Source: Siderastrea siderea
Taxonomy: Eukaryota; Cnidaria; Anthozoa; Scleractinia; Rhizangiidae
DNA length: 64,000 nt
Assembly (NCBI GenBank): GCA_964030785.1
Contig: OZ034975.1
Span: 21,048,142 to 21,112,141 of the forward strand
Reading direction: 5' to 3'
Shown here: positions 19,401-31,559 of the stretch, in pieces
Position numbering within the stretch: position 1 is the stretch's first letter
Layout: each line of letters starts with the position of its first letter
Made by a program: the position numbers and the translations under genes
The notes under the pieces: model-generated
Seen by the model: only the letters and a program-made list of their open reading frames with translations
Told to the model about the DNA's origin: nothing
Database searches by the model: none

Positions 19401-20504
19401 AACTCATGCACTTTGTTGAAAACGCTAAGAAGTGGTGTTACCCAGAGCGAAAATGACAAAACATGCTGATCTGGGGCTGAAAACGCTGTTTTGTACAAAC
19501 TTGTGCACTTTGCTGAAAATGGCTAATAAGTGGTGTGCGCAGTGCGAAAATGAAAAAACGTGCTCAAATTCCGGCTGAAGACGGTGTTTTCCACAAACTC
19601 GTGCACTTTGCAGAAAATTGCCAAAAAGTGGTGCACCCAGTGCGAAAATGACAAAACGTGCTAATCTCGTTCTCAAAACGTTGTTTTGTAGAAACTCGTG
19701 CACTTTGATGTAAACGCTAAAAAGTGGTGTGCCCAGTGCGAAAATGACAAAACCTGCTGATCTCGGGCTGAAAATGCTGTTTTGTACAAACTTCTGCACT
19801 TTGCTAAAAATCGCTAATAAGTGCTGCGCACAGTGAGAAAATGACAAAACAAGCTGCTCTTGGGCTGAAAACGCTGCTTTGCTGTTTTGGACAAACTCGT
19901 GCACTTCGCTGAAAAGTGTTAAAAAGTAGTGTACCCAGGGATAAGATGACAAAACGCGATGATCTCTTTCTGAAAACGCTGTTTTGTACAAGCTCGTGCA
20001 CTTTGCTGAAAATTGCTAAAAGGTGGTGCGCCCAGTTTGAAAATATAAAAACGTGGTGATTTTGGGCTAAACAGTCTGTTTTTATAGTAGTGCGCTAAGT
20101 GCCAAAATGACAAAACGTTCTGTTCTCGGACTGAAAACTTCTGTTTTGTACAAACTCGTGCACTTTGCTGAAAACGCTAAAAGGTGGTGTGCCCAATGCG
20201 AAAATGACAAAACGTTCTGATCTCGGGCTGAAAACGCTGTTTTGTACGAACTCGTGCACTTTGCTGAAAATCGCTAAAAAGTGGTACGCCCAGTGCCAAA
20301 ATGACAAAACGTGCTGATTTTAGCCTGAGAACACTGTTTTGTACAAACTCGTGCACTTCGCTGAAAATCGCTAAAAAGCGGTTCGCCCAGTGCAGAAAAT
20401 GACAAAACGTTCTGATCTCGGGCTGAAAACGTCTGTTTCGTACAAACTCCTGCACTTTGCTGAAAACGCTAAAAAGTGGTGTGCCCAGTGCGGAAATGAC
20501 AAGA
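16417..20504 (+). repeat. 97-bp satellite array S2 (about 42 monomers)
   Basis: 4,088 bp of direct tandem monomers. Two main variants recur: the common TTTTGTACAAACTCG form, and a form with TTTTGCTCTTTGGACAAAC plus AAAAAGAGTTAAAAAGTGG. Because 97 is 1 modulo 3 and the minus strand lacks stops in many monomers, long repetitive frames appear (up to 269 codons at 16,470-17,279). I consider these chance, not genes. Confidence 0.95.
16936..17744 (+). repeat. Six-monomer higher-order duplication in S2
   Basis: The two-monomer block at 16,936-17,157 recurs at 17,523-17,744 with almost no change (same translation except one residue), offset 587 bp = six monomers plus 5 bp. This indicates local segmental duplication within the array. 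Confidence 0.75.
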
Positions 20505-20965
20505 CACATTCTGGGCGACTTTCTACATATGTATAGTCATCTGTGTTGCACAAAACATGGCCGAAAAGCTTTAAATTTTCCGGAAACTCAAAAAGTAGAC
20601 GGTGACAAAGGTAGGTTGATGTGCGCTCCTCTACCCTAAATGGCATTTTCGTAGGGATTCTTTTAAATTGTGCAAAATCTGATCAGAGATTTTTGCTAAC
20701 TTTTTTGTTTGGCCTTGGGAACACTGTCCTCATTGAGTTTATACAATAAAAATGGGGGTCACCGTGCTCAATTAGGACACAACGACCGGTTATTTCTCTA
20801 AACAACTCAGTTTTCATTAAAACCTAACAAGTTCCGAAAGTGTCCGCGCTCGCTGCGCGCTAATCACGCGAAAAATGATGCGAAGAAAGGATGCGCAATG
20901 CAATTAAATGGAATCACGTTAAATGTCGGACACCTTATCTTCAGTAACCTGATCTCCGATTCGCA

Positions 20966-21610
20966 CTAGGTCACCAACTCTACTTGAAAATCAAACACGA
21001 CGCCTTGGTCTCGCTGCTCTTGGTACTGCTTTTGAAAGGTTGAATGGTCTTTACCCGACGTGGCTTCGAGCTGGTCTTTTTGTTCAACCTTTGACGAAAG
21101 TAACTTTTTTGTGTTCCGAGATACCAAAATTCTAAGCATGATATTTGCAGACCACAAAATAACTGGCAGCACCTAATTCTGGCTAAGAACGTTTACTTGA
21201 TGAGTGTCCTCTTCGATCAATGTGTCTAACCACTGAAGAAAATCACAGATACAATGTTCCGCTTTGGAGCATAAGGTCTAACATGATTCCCCTTTTCAGA
21301 TATCACTAGATTGGGAATATAATCTTGACGTTGCATGGCTTCCGTGACGTGAAGTGGCAGTGGTCTGTCCTCATTCTCTTCCTCTTCCTCTTTTCCTTTG
21401 TTCGCCTGGAGTGTCTGAAGTTAAACGGCTTCTCCAACGTTTGGCTGGTGTTTCACTTTTTCTCCTCCTTCTACTCTTGGATCTCTTGAAGATTAGTAGC
21501 TCGTTGTAGGAATCAGCGATAGGTCTCGGCATTGACGTAGTGTTGATAGATTGGACACATAAGGTCAGATGGCGAGTTCTAGGGGACGACCTCAATTCCA
21601 TAAGGAACAA
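20966..21610 (-). pseudogene. Small basic ORF, body 2 copy
   Basis: Counterpart of 829-1,462. Here the distal frame is open for 68 codons (20,966-21,172: LVSRNTKKLLSSKVEQKDQL, then QKQYQEQRDQGVVFDF), more protein-like than the frame seen in body 1. The MELRSS...KRSKSRRRRK piece is at 21,371-21,610. Confidence 0.4.
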
Positions 21611-21614
21611 AGAG

Positions 21615-21658
21615 GATAAGTGAGTAACTAAATAAGTAAGTAAGTAAGTAGGTAAGTT
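21615..21658. repeat. (TAAG)n microsatellite, short allele
   Basis: About 44 bp of interrupted TAAG, against 106 bp in body 1. Confidence 0.95.
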
Positions 21659-21949
21659 TACCATCCAACTGTATTAGTTATTGTACAGAAGGTGCGCAAA
21701 TAGAGTACAAAAATCCCAAGATATTGTACAGTTGAGTTGGATAATTAATCTCTTACTCGTTGTTTGCAAATACACCTCTGGTAATCACCAGGGGTTCAGT
21801 ACCACACTCGGGATCTTTTTTGTTTTATTTCAAGGACTCCGTTGCCCCGGTTTTCATTTTTGCGATGGAGAGGTTTTACCTTGAAATTGCTCCCTCCCTT
21901 TCAAAGCATCAGCCAAACGTTGTAGGAGCTCACACTCGCACAACCCACC

Positions 21950-22150
21950 ACAAAGCCACACTCCCCCGCCCGCAATGCCCCTCCTTAGAAATTATAGAAA
22001 AGTCAAGGGTGAAATACCGCTGGTCCTCGTCAGCTATGCGAGTGTCCAACACACGATCGACGGCTCATTGCATTCTTTGTCGGTAGTTACTGGATGACGA
22101 CAGTCCACAAAATTGCCCCTTTGACGCAATCGTGTTTAAATGCCGTACCA
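21950..22150 (-). pseudogene. Protein-like fragment, body 2 copy
   Basis: Minus-strand frame with RVLDTRIADEDQRYFTLDF as in body 1, again after a TGA-interrupted NYRQRMQ. Here the Ile/Asn of body 1 is changed to VD. Function unknown. Confidence 0.35.
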
Positions 22151-22210
22151 CATCAGGTTGAAGGTCAAGTTCGAACGCTTACTCTGAATTAGGATCAATA
22201 CAACTACCGC

Positions 22211-22384
22211 TGTATAAAAAGAGGTGCTCTTATCATCAAGAGTCATCCTCTTCTTGTTCTAGTAGCAAAGACAGGACGTCTTACGTGACACACTACTAAG
22301 ATCTGCTTCCTCTGCCTGATCTATTATCTGGCTCAGGTCACTGATAAAAAAGACCCAGAGAGCCAAAGAGCCTCTTTTTATACA
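22211..22384. promoter_or_regulatory. Face-to-face TATA motif pair, body 2
   Basis: TGTATAAAAAGAGGTGCT at 22,211-22,228 and its inverted partner AGAGCCTCTTTTTATACA at 22,367-22,384, one mismatch, same spacing as body 1. Confidence 0.55.
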
Positions 22385-22536
22385 GTCGACTCATGTTACT
22401 TGGTTTCTTGGGAAAGGGTACAAAAGAGGGGGTCCTCCTTTCCCTTTTTCTATTCTTTCGAAAGGGGTACAGGATTTGTGCAGGACCTATGACTACTTCT
22501 ACTTGTATCCCAAGTTCCTCAGTCAAAAGAATTTCT
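22385..22536. other. Double deletion scar
   Basis: CGAAAGGGGTACAGGATTT is joined to GTGCAGGACCTATGAC (near 22,477), and ...CAGTCAAAAGAA to TTTCTTCACTTCTAG (near 22,531). Relative to body 1 this removes 2,512-3,013 and 3,069-4,352. The junctions show only 2-3 bp of shared sequence and no GT-AG borders, so deletion rather than splicing. Confidence 0.7.
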
Positions 22537-24310
22537 TCACTTCTAGTTGTTAAGTCTTCTTCTTCACTGCAGATCCTTCTCAGGCGGAGAAATTGGCTAT
22601 AAGGAATTGAGTTGTTGCAACCAACTGGGTGTGAGGATGAGTAATTGAGATAAGAGTGAGAGTCTGTCTCTTTACAGTAAAAGGTAGTGATGAGGCAGTT
22701 AGAGGATGGAGTCAAATAGAGATCCAGGAAGGGAAGCTTGTTGTCTGAGATGGCCCAAGTGAATTTCAGGCTTGGATGAAAATTATTTAGGAAGTCCTCT
22801 TTGATGCCTGACGCTGCACTCACTATTCGTCAATGTAGCGCTTGTAGAGGTCAGGTGTTTTTCCTTTGTACTGCTGGAAAATCTGCTCTTCAATGTGGCC
22901 AACGAAAAAACACGCATAGTTTGGACCGAAACAGCTTCTCATCCCCACGCCTCCAGTTTGTTGGTAATACTCGCCATTGAAGGAGAAGGTATTAAGGGTA
23001 GGGACGAGCTCGGCAAGGCAGACCAAGGAACGGGTAGGTGGTTTGAGCTAAGTACGTTTGTTGATTAAGTGTGTGTGCTAGTAAGCCATCGTTATTGGGT
23101 ATAATGATATACAATGTCCTGGTGTCCATAGCAAACACATAATTGAAAGTGCCGGAGAAACGAAAAGATTCGACAATGTCAAGCATGTGATTAGTGTCTT
23201 TGACGTAGCGCGGTAGGTTTTCTACAAGAGGCTTGGTAATCATATCGAGGGAAGTGGCTAGGAGTTCAGTAGGACAGTTACAAGCTGATACTATAGGTCT
23301 GCCCAGGTTCCCTGGTTTATGAGTCTTGGCAAGGAAGTAGAATTTTGAAGTACGGGGGTGGTCAAATATTAAGTTGGTGGTTGCTGGTGGAAGCTCGCGT
23401 TTAGAAATGGCGTCATGGACAACCTCAGCAACTTTCTTATTATGGTCAAGGGTAAGATCACGATCTAGCTTTGATAAAAAGCTGTCTGACAATTGCCTTT
23501 CAGCTTCCTGGATGTAAAGGTCACGAGCCTATACTACAACAGCACTGCCTTTTGTCTGCTGGTGTTGCCGTAAAGAGAAATGGGCCTCTTTTTCTAGTGG
23601 GGATAGGTTTGTTTTAATAACCCACTAATTGTAATCGAGCATCTTGTAGTCGAGGTGGTGTACAGTTGGAAAGTGAATGTTTTATGGTCTTAAAAGGGTC
23701 CTCACACTTATTTGATGGTTGACTTGGGGGTCTGGCGTTTGATGGGTCCGAACCAAAATGCGCCTTCAGACGGAGATGGCGGAAAAACTTTTCGCAGTCT
23801 GCTTTTCTGTGTATTCGTCATCGTGGGCTCTAGTTGGGATACGCAAAAGACCCTTCCTAAGAAGATATCGTTCTTGTTCAGTTAGCTCAAGGTTTTCAGT
23901 GATAGTCTGGGTCATTACATGTGGATCTCAGTTCGTTGCGGATATCATCAATAGCGATAGTTAATGATTGACATCTATGTTGCATGGATACGACGGTTGC
24001 ACGCATAAGGCAACGAAAGAAGTGCTTTCTAGCAATATCTACTTGTCTCTTGTATTGAGTAGAGTTTCCTTGTCAAAGGTTCGATGTCGTGAAAATTGAT
24101 GTGAAATCCATTAGGTATTAGCCCGTGGCGTAGGCATCTGCTTAGGAAACCAATGTGGCTGGAAAACCTTGTTTTGTCAAATATTTTGTCTGCCAGGTGA
24201 AGGGGCCCCCTTTTTAGATATCTCATGGTAGTGGCTGACGTTGCTGTTGGGTTCTCTCTTTAAATTTCTCATGAAGTTGCTTGGATGTGGCATTCTTGAT
24301 GTTAAAGTCA
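22531..24310 (-). pseudogene. PLE-1a, body 2 copy
   Basis: Same blocks as body 1. The RT-fingers frame is longer here (22,992-23,492: KVAEVVHDAISKREL, GRPIVSACNCPTELLA). Motif C is again RYIDE plus stop (22,823-22,825). The C-terminus after SEEEDLTTRSEE is fused by the deletion to the NLLTE-type fragment, giving a chimeric 161-codon frame (22,338-22,823). Confidence 0.85.
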
Positions 24311-24963
24311 CAGTAGGAAAGAAAGTACTTTAAACGGAAAATTGCATAAAAACTGTATAGCGCATGTAAATCGAGATATTCTTGATGTAACTTTAAATGT
24401 GTCTCTGCGCTTGAAGTACAAAATGGGAAAAATCTCTTCTTCGGTGAGAAATAATGGCGTTAAGCAACAACGCGCATCGGTTAATTTTGAAAGTCAAAAA
24501 TGAATCTACGACACGCACGCGCGCTAAAAAGTAACTATCAGAGAACTGCAAAGTCAGTGTTCATTTCACTTGGTTATAAAGTCTTGTGACGGAAGATTAA
24601 TCTTGCTTCCATGCTGCGTCGAAACATGACTTGATGTCCATGTTGAACACATAATTGTGGGTGCCGGAGAAACGAAAAGATTCGACAATGTCAAGCATGT
24701 GATTAGTGTCTTTGACGTAGCTCGGTAGGTTTTCTACAAGAGGCTTGGTGATCATATCGAGATAAGTGGCTAGGAGTTCAGTAGCAAAGTTATAGGCCTG
24801 TCCGGGTTCCCTGGTTTATGAATCTTGGGAAGTAGGTAGAATTTTGAATCACGGAGGTGGTCAACAATTAAATTGGTGGTTGATGGTGGAAGTTCCAGTT
24901 TAGAAATGGCGTCATGGACGACCTCAGCAACTTTCTTATTACGGTCCATGGTGAGATCACAAT
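24311..24963 (-). pseudogene. PLE-1b, 3' half, body 2 copy
   Basis: DLTMDRNKKVAEVVHDAIS and FYLLPKIHKPGNPDRPI, then a small internal deletion (about 18 bp, removing part of VSACN) and motif A MDIKS truncated as in body 1. Confidence 0.8.
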
Positions 24964-27900
24964 AGTGGGGCGGATATGTGCTGGAATTGTTCACTTTCTG
25001 TTAAAAGCACAAAATTTGGTGGAAAGATAGTTTTTAACGTGTTGATGGATATCTGTTATAGTGCCACTGCGAAAATTTGACGTGAGCTGAGTTAAGAGGA
25101 TGTTTCAAAATGGCCGCCATCTTGAACCGGAAGTGGAATTGCTACTTAATAGAAAAGCCCTAATAGTTGGTTATTTGGCTTGAAAACGGTCCTGAGGCAG
25201 GCAGCGGAATCTAGTTTTAGTATATAAACAATTTTGCTGTAATTTGGAGCCACCGAACACAAGTCTGATATAGATACATTAAATATTCAAAATGGCCGTT
25301 ACTTTAAACCGGAGGTGGTGTATAAATCGTAAAATAACCTTTATCTGTCTAGAAAACCTCTTTATTTTCCATTTTATAATTATTATATTGCCTCTTTCAT
25401 CATAATTACATCCTGTTTGGCTATCCTGCTCTTAAAAACGACTTTTATAATATGTTTGAGTTACAGATACATCTTATACATTCAAATGCAATTGACTGCT
25501 GGTTGTGTCTGAACGGAAATTTTTCAACAGGTCACGTTCTTTTAGCAAAGTTAAAAAGGGTGACGGGCCTGCGGGGCTCCCACGCGCGTGTCTTAGCCTT
25601 TTAAAATGGCTTAAAAATTTAAGACAGAACTTGTAACTGCAGTTTTGATTTGTGATCCTCTTTTTAGTGTCTAAAAGAGTAACAGGCCTGCGCACCTCCT
25701 GTGCGCGTGTCTTAGCCTTTCTAGAGTTTCGCCCTCGAGAGTATATCTTTAAGGGGAGGTTCCTTGAAAATGTCGTTTAGCAACGGTTGCTGTGTTATAA
25801 AATGCCAGCTGCTCATGAGTATTGGTTTTAAGTTAGGCACTGCTGGGTGCTATTGCGTTACAAAGGGCAAGATTTTCTTTTCTTGTTTTTGTTTTTGTCG
25901 GAGGGCTTGATTCCTGTCTTCAAAAGTAACTTCTGGGAGGGTTCTTTGAAGAAAGTTTTCTGGGCATCCTCTCAGTCTCAAGAAGATGTGTTTTGAAGTT
26001 TGTGGCGCTCTCTTCAAAGAATGTTTTAGAAGAGTTAGTTCTGAGTAGTCTTAGAGCCTCTCCTTTGATGAAGCCTCTTTCACTCCTGGTGGATGGCAGG
26101 TTGAAAAATGGGTGCACTGAAATGTCTGAGTGGGCTTAAAATGGGTGCGTACATCTAGCACCCACTCATTTCTAAATCCTTCACCTTTGTAGACAGTAGT
26201 GTCCGAAAAGTCTGTTTCTGTTTGGAATACTTCAGCTGTAGACTTGATAGTTTGATCTTGTTTGTTAGCTTGTTCAATGAACTGTGTGATCTCTTCTCTG
26301 GTTACCTTAGCCATGAAAATATTGGCGAAAGCAACTGCCGTTTTGGTGCCCGTGGCAGTCCCAGATATTTGTACGTAGTTTTTCCAGTAAACTGGAAGGA
26401 GTTCTCCGCTAGGATAAGTTTGAGCGCTCTTTCCAGTAGTCGTGTAGGGATAGGAGGTTCGTATTTTTATTTTATTCTAAGCTAATCTTGTGGTATGTTT
26501 GTACATAAGCTCATAACGTCCATTGAAACAAGGATTGTGTTTTCTGGTACCTTCGTTTTCTCTAAGAAATTGATGAAGTGAGTTGTATCTTTTAGATATG
26601 ACTGTTGTTGTTGTGCCATAGGCTGAAGGAGTTTATTGACGAATGAATAATAGGTATCCCGACTGGGGTCGGTTTGTGTATCTTTGTTAATATTGGAATA
26701 TGAGACGGTTTTGGTGTTTGACAAAGCCATATTTGGTCATTTCATCTATGTGGTTTCCAAGATAGAGTCCGCTAATAAGCTGTTGAAAACCAAAGGATTC
26801 ACAAGAGGTCTGTAGTGTTCCCTGTTATCTAGCTGGGTTTGACCTTCTTTAATTTCGTCCTCAATGTTTAGAACTACAGATGTAGTTCCTTTGTCAGCCT
26901 TTTTAAGATTAATGTTGGTGTCATGCTTTAGGGTGTTAAGTGTCTCGCGTTCAGCGGGACTAAGATTATCCTTTGGATTTTTGAGTTCTAGTTCTGCCAG
27001 TTTAATTTTGACCTCTTCTAAATAGCTTTCAAGGGCTACGGATCGTTGTACTTGTGGTTTGCATGTAGATTTAACGTGGAAAGGATGAGGGTTTGTGTTT
27101 TCCCCGTGAAAAATGTATTGGCGACACATTCTTCTCGCGAAATGATCGACGTCACGCAAGATTTGTTTTTTGGTTTGCATCTCGTGTGTCACGGGAGTCG
27201 GAATGTATTTTAGCCCTTTCGCCAGTAAGTTAATCTGGTCATTTGTAAGCTTTTTATCCGAGAGGTTTTTTATGTGTTTTTTGTTTGCCTCTAAAGGCGT
27301 TTTTAAATTCTTTTGTTTGGTTTTTCTGCCTTCTTTTTGCCTTTTTGTTGACCAGACCTTGGGTGGCGTTTTTGTCTTTCCTTTAAGTTAATTGATTTTT
27401 GTTGGCTTTTTTGATTTTCCTTTAATTGAGTTTGCTTTTGATGGTTTCTTAGTGGACCCGTATTCGTATTGGCACTCAGAAAAGAGACATGTATACTGTT
27501 CAACATGTTTATTCTGAATGCCATCTAGTTTTGACATCATTTCGCCGAACTCTGAAATTTTTTTGTTGATGCTTTCGGCTACCTTATGTACACGCTCAAG
27601 CGTTACAATGTTTTTACTAGGCGCCGAGTGCGTTAACTTATCGAAATGTGGTTTCTTATTTACAACAGTGCTTGAGTTCTTTCTAGGAGCTATTGGCCTC
27701 TTGCCTTGTTTGATTTGAATTCTGAAACGATCGATCTCTCTGTAGTGAAAAGGCGTAAGAGTTTTAACGAAATTCCTCTTGCTAAACGACATTTTCAACG
27801 AACCGCTCCTAATATCGTACAAGAGAGAGCGTTCCGTCAAAAATATACTCGTGAGAACAATTCAAATCTCTAGAAAGGCTAAACCAGGCGCGCCGGAGGC

Positions 27901-28720
27901 ACGCAGGCCTGGTACTCTTTTAGACACTAAAAAGACAATCACAAATCAAAACTGCAGTTACAACTTCTGGCTTAAATTCTTAAGCCATTTTAAAAGGCTA
28001 AAACACGAGCGTGTGAGCCGCGCAGGCCCGTCACCCTTTTTTCCTAAGTTTCACTGAAATGTCTGTATGTTATATAAATTCCTTAAGGTTTATATTTTAT
28101 TCTATCAAGTTTGTCTTCTTAAAACAGTACACTGGTTGGGTGGATACTTACGGTTTGCGTTAGCAGTCATACACGTGGCGATCTGAACAAAGATGGCGGA
28201 TCTGATGTGCAAATTATAGAGCATTCTGGGTAATACACAGAAGCATTCTGGGTATTATACAAATTTCTTCCAATTATTGTGTACATACTAAAAACGAAAC
28301 AACATCATAGGTCAGAAACAATATCTTTATTTTTTGTTACTTCTCAGCATCAATATTTCTTGCAGTTTAAGGATAATTTCATATCCGGCTTAGAAGAAAA
28401 TGCTTCCATTTGACCAAATAATCATAGTAATGCATTATTTTCCAAGCGGAAATTGTTGAAAATAGCCAAGGACTCGTTTTATCCAACATCAGAATTAATT
28501 TAAGTAGAAAAAAGGACACTTCCGGTAATACCAAATTCCACTTCCGGTCAAGATGGCGACCATTTTGGAAAAAGTTCAAAAACTCAGTTATGTAGAAAAT
28601 TTTGCGATGGCAGTATATCAAGTATTTACAACTATAAAAAATTCTATCATTTCTGAGAATTTGGTGCTTTGAACGCAAAATCAACAATTCAGGGCAAAAT
28701 CTGCACATATCCGCCCCACT
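24964..28720. mobile_element. TIR element with PLE-2, body 2 copy
   Basis: AGTGGGGCGGATATGTG at 24,964 and CCGCCCCACT ending 28,720, flanked by ACAAT (24,959-24,963; 28,721-28,725). About 3.76 kb; same insertion point as in body 1, so inherited with the body rather than independent. Confidence 0.75.
25920..27790 (-). pseudogene. PLE-2 RT, body 2 copy
   Basis: N-terminal ORF 27,388-27,840 (150 codons, Lys-rich, HYREIDRFRIQIKQGKRPIA) and middle ORF 26,746-27,192 (AERETLNTLKHDTNI, KKADKG, NREHYRPL) are in better shape than in body 1. Motif A SMDVMSLCTNIPQ ends at a stop at 26,482. Motif C is deleted at about 26,302 (MAKV-TREEITQF). Dead. Confidence 0.82.
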
Positions 28721-29305
28721 ACAATCTAGCCTTTGATAATAGGCTGAGTCCTGACAATTGTCTTTCAGCTTCCTGGATGTAAAGGTCACGTGCCCGTACT
28801 ACAGCAGCACCGTCTTCGTCGGCCGGTTTGACTACAACGTCTTTGCGTTGTCGTAGAGAGAAAAGGGCTTCTTTTTGTAGTGGGATAGGTTTGTTTTAGA
28901 GACCCGCTGTTTGAAGTCGAGCATCTTGATTTCGCAGCGGCATTTGGAGATGTAATAGTCAAATGCTGCAAATTTTCCAGGAGGTGGTGTCCAGTTGGAG
29001 GGTGAATGTTTTAGGGTCTTGAAAGGGTCCTCAGACTGATTTGATGGTTGACTTGGTGCTGTGGCGTTTGATGGGTGCGAACTAAACTACGCCTTAGACG
29101 GAGACAGCAGAAAAACTTTTCGCAGTCTGCTCTTGCTGTGTATTCGTCATTGTGGGCTCTAGTTTGGATACACGAAAGATCCTTGCTAAGAAGACATCGT
29201 TCTTGTTCAGTTAGCTCGCGGTTTTCAGGGAGAGTAACAACGAGTCTTGTAGAAGGGGTGGTGGAGGAAAAGGGTACTTTGATCAAAGAAAAAAATCACC
29301 CGTGA
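28721..29305 (-). pseudogene. PLE-1b, N-terminal half, body 2 copy
   Basis: ORF 29,011-29,286 (LPENRELTEQERCLLSKDLS) plus shifted downstream frame with the CRCEIKML-type block. A 1-nt change after LRLRRS separates the frames. Same as body 4. Confidence 0.8.
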
Positions 29306-29842
29306 TTGCACAGCTCAGCCAAACAAAAGATGGATTTGGTAACAGTCGAAAAATTCTGTTAAACCGATTTGATGCGTTGACGAACGAAAAAGAAGTTCAT
29401 TGTAGGACATCTGAAAACGTAGCTGAAAAAAAGTGTGTGGAAAAAATTACTTTGAAACTGAAATTTGAAATTTCATTCTTTCGCGTTATAATCAGTCTAA
29501 GAGTCAAGAGTGACCTGAAAGGAGAGGACCGTGAATGGATCCTCAGAGTTCTCCTTTTGCCTTATGGCTAGAAAACAAACCAATCGTAGGAAGGGCCCTG
29601 ATCGTTTCCAGTGCTCGTTGCAAACAAGAACGGTTCCAAGGTTCCAGGAGGTTGACAATTCTATGGATTGCATTTACTCAGGGTGGAATCCTGTGTGAAC
29701 AACGTCGACTCGAAAAGTAGGAATGACCCATGCATCTACGAACAAAGTCATAAGGTGAATCATTAAATGACAATGGTGGCGACGAGACACGACGACAGGC
29801 GACAAAAAAAATTAAAAATTGTTTTTTCTTACTCCTACGTGC
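29302..29842 (+). other. Unassigned overlapping ORFs
   Basis: Plus-strand ORF 29,302-29,571 (89 codons: LLNRFDALTNEKEVHC, LKLKFEISFFRVIISLRVK) and, in another frame, 29,535-29,720 (PIVGRALIVSSARCKQERF). Both are conserved in body 4, but that copy is nearly identical so conservation is not informative; the first is broken in body 1. No family, promoter or start context supports a gene. Confidence 0.3.
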
Positions 29843-30130
29843 TTAGACAGTAAGAATAATGGCTCTTACTTGATCAAGTTGTCGTCCCAAGTCAGGGGAA
29901 TTGAGTAGTTGCCTCAGCCGTTCAATCACTACTCCACAGTTGAGGCGTGGCTGAGCAGAAGGGACCACAGCAACGGAGTAGGGGGCTGTTGTTGTTCATC
30001 GAGGCACATGGGACACGAGGAATGATATCTCTCTGACACCATCGTCGGTAAAACAAGCGCAGCGAAACCGGGTTTGAGGGATCTCAGGAACAGGCCCTCG
30101 CAAACGTCGACTTTGTCATCTTTCAGCCAT
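29843..30130 (-). pseudogene. Cys-rich small protein, body 2 copy
   Basis: ATG in AACCATGGC at 30,130, stop at 29,843. Retains the CxC and CPMC (TSCPMCLDEQQQ) motifs, with small indels in the Pro-rich linker. Frameshift between the two Cys pairs as in body 1. Confidence 0.48.
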
Positions 30131-30345
30131 GGTTACCAGTAAGAGTGAAAGGATACCACCGAGTCGCTCTTTTTTCTAAGGGTTCGGCTTCTCTTGTTTT
30201 TGTTTTGAAAAATACAAGGGTAACCCTCTCCCTCCTTATTTTTCCAGCACTCGTTGCAGGCCATGTTATTTGGATGCGAATAAAATGGAGTGAGCGGTGA
30301 CCAACCAGGAAAGGAAAAAATGGCTATTGTTTCAAGGCAAGATCA

Positions 30346-30980
30346 ATGCTGTCATTTGTTTGGTCAAGAAAAGTGGGGATTACAGTTGACTCCCTTCTCT
30401 CTCTTGCGACCCTACGCCACATGTTTACCGATTCCCTGTCATGTGTAGCCCCACTTGTGACCCAGCGACCTATTTCTTTGATTTTAGAAATGGATGGGTT
30501 TTCTGTGGACACAATTTTTGGCCCGTGAAGTTGGACAGTGCGACCTGCAGGGAGACGATCCAGTTTACAGTTTGAATTTATGAGAGTTTGTCTGATAAAG
30601 ACGAGAGAATCGTGAGCTATGCAACGCTGGAGTCCATGCTATCCCCTTTCATGCTCGCTCGTGGAAAATGGCAGACCCTCCCATTTACTTGGAAATGTTT
30701 GTGAGCACGTTGTATGAGCAGAGGCGTAGGAGACAACAGTATATCGTGGTCTACAAACGGAGGTCACATTGAAAAGGATCTGTTGAACAAACTGAACATT
30801 CCCTGTGTGGATTTGAAAGAGTTTGGTTGTCCCAAAGCCAGTGAGCTGTTGCTGATTGGTCGAAACGTAGGATTCGTTTATGGTCACCATCCGCACGCAC
30901 ATACCTACTGTTCTCTGGTGGAATGCTATCTATCTTAGCAATGGTTAACGAAACATTATCTGGATACACACCTTTTTTGA
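30346..30980 (+). pseudogene. Exonuclease-like ORF, body 2 copy
   Basis: LEMDGFSVDTIFGP (30,480-30,525) followed by shifted LSDKDERIVSYATLESML, and ORF 30,714-30,938 with GGHIEKDLLNKLNIP and FGCPKASELL. A 1-nt insertion (ACAAACGGAGG) just before GGHIEK, shared with body 4, breaks the VYKGG motif. Confidence 0.45.
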
Positions 30981-31509
30981 ACGTAGTGTACTAGCTCCTT
31001 TTTCTTCTTGGTGAAAGAAATGGACTCCCCAAATATGGGGTTCGTGGGATTCAGGCTCCTGAAGAAAGTCAAGGACTCCCCCTGTGTCAGCTTTCTGATG
31101 AGATCCAGGCACCTGAGGAGGGGTGCTTGATCCCGTGGAAGGGGTTCAAAAACCCACTGGAAGGGGTGCCAACCCCAGCCGGGGAAGCCGTTCCTATGCC
31201 AGTGGGTGCTGAGGGGAGGGATGCCAAATATCTTGTCATTTTTCCCACTTCCACTTAATCCCAGACTTCGTCAATGTGATCTGGGTTTCCCAGGCTCTCT
31301 TGAATGGTGACGGGGGAGATACGATTGGACATGGGGCCTACCCCTGCAGGTGAAACGATGAGACGCTTGCCAAAGCTTGTGGAGGTCGTCAAGTGCCATC
31401 ATCATCTGCCGTGCTCGATCTTCCAGGGTCCAAATCAGTTCACGAAAATAGGGTTAATTGTACTTTCGAATGGCCTGTTGAGTGGTTTTTCCTCGGCGAT
31501 GTTGAACCA

Positions 31510-31512
<3 letters not shown>
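30956..31512 (-). pseudogene. Convergent ORF, body 2 copy
   Basis: Counterpart of 12,760-13,286, ending inside the exonuclease-like 3' end (25 bp overlap). Has a stop after RKYN where body 1 reads NEP; FRELIWTLEDRARQMMMALD is intact beyond it. Confidence 0.4.

Positions 31513-31558
<46 letters not shown>
31513..31558. repeat. (CT)n microsatellite
   Basis: 46 bp uninterrupted CT, followed by GAGGCATGGAATGG. Confidence 0.97.

Positions 31559-31559
<1 letters not shown>

Larger units (their letters stand above)
362..20504 (+). repeat. Macro-unit 1 (body 1 plus satellite S2)
   Basis: First complete copy of a composite repeat. The body (362-16,416) starts at ACATTCTGGGCGAC and ends at ...GAGGGTCTA, followed by satellite to 20,504 where the body start recurs. 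It is the longest body of the window: it keeps the SINE region (2,512-4,352) and a 630-bp piece (13,990-14,620) that body 2 lacks. It has lost about 115 bp near 13,604 that bodies 2 and 4 keep. The order of ORFs, PLE relics, CT repeat and promoters is the same as in the other bodies. Confidence 0.9.
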
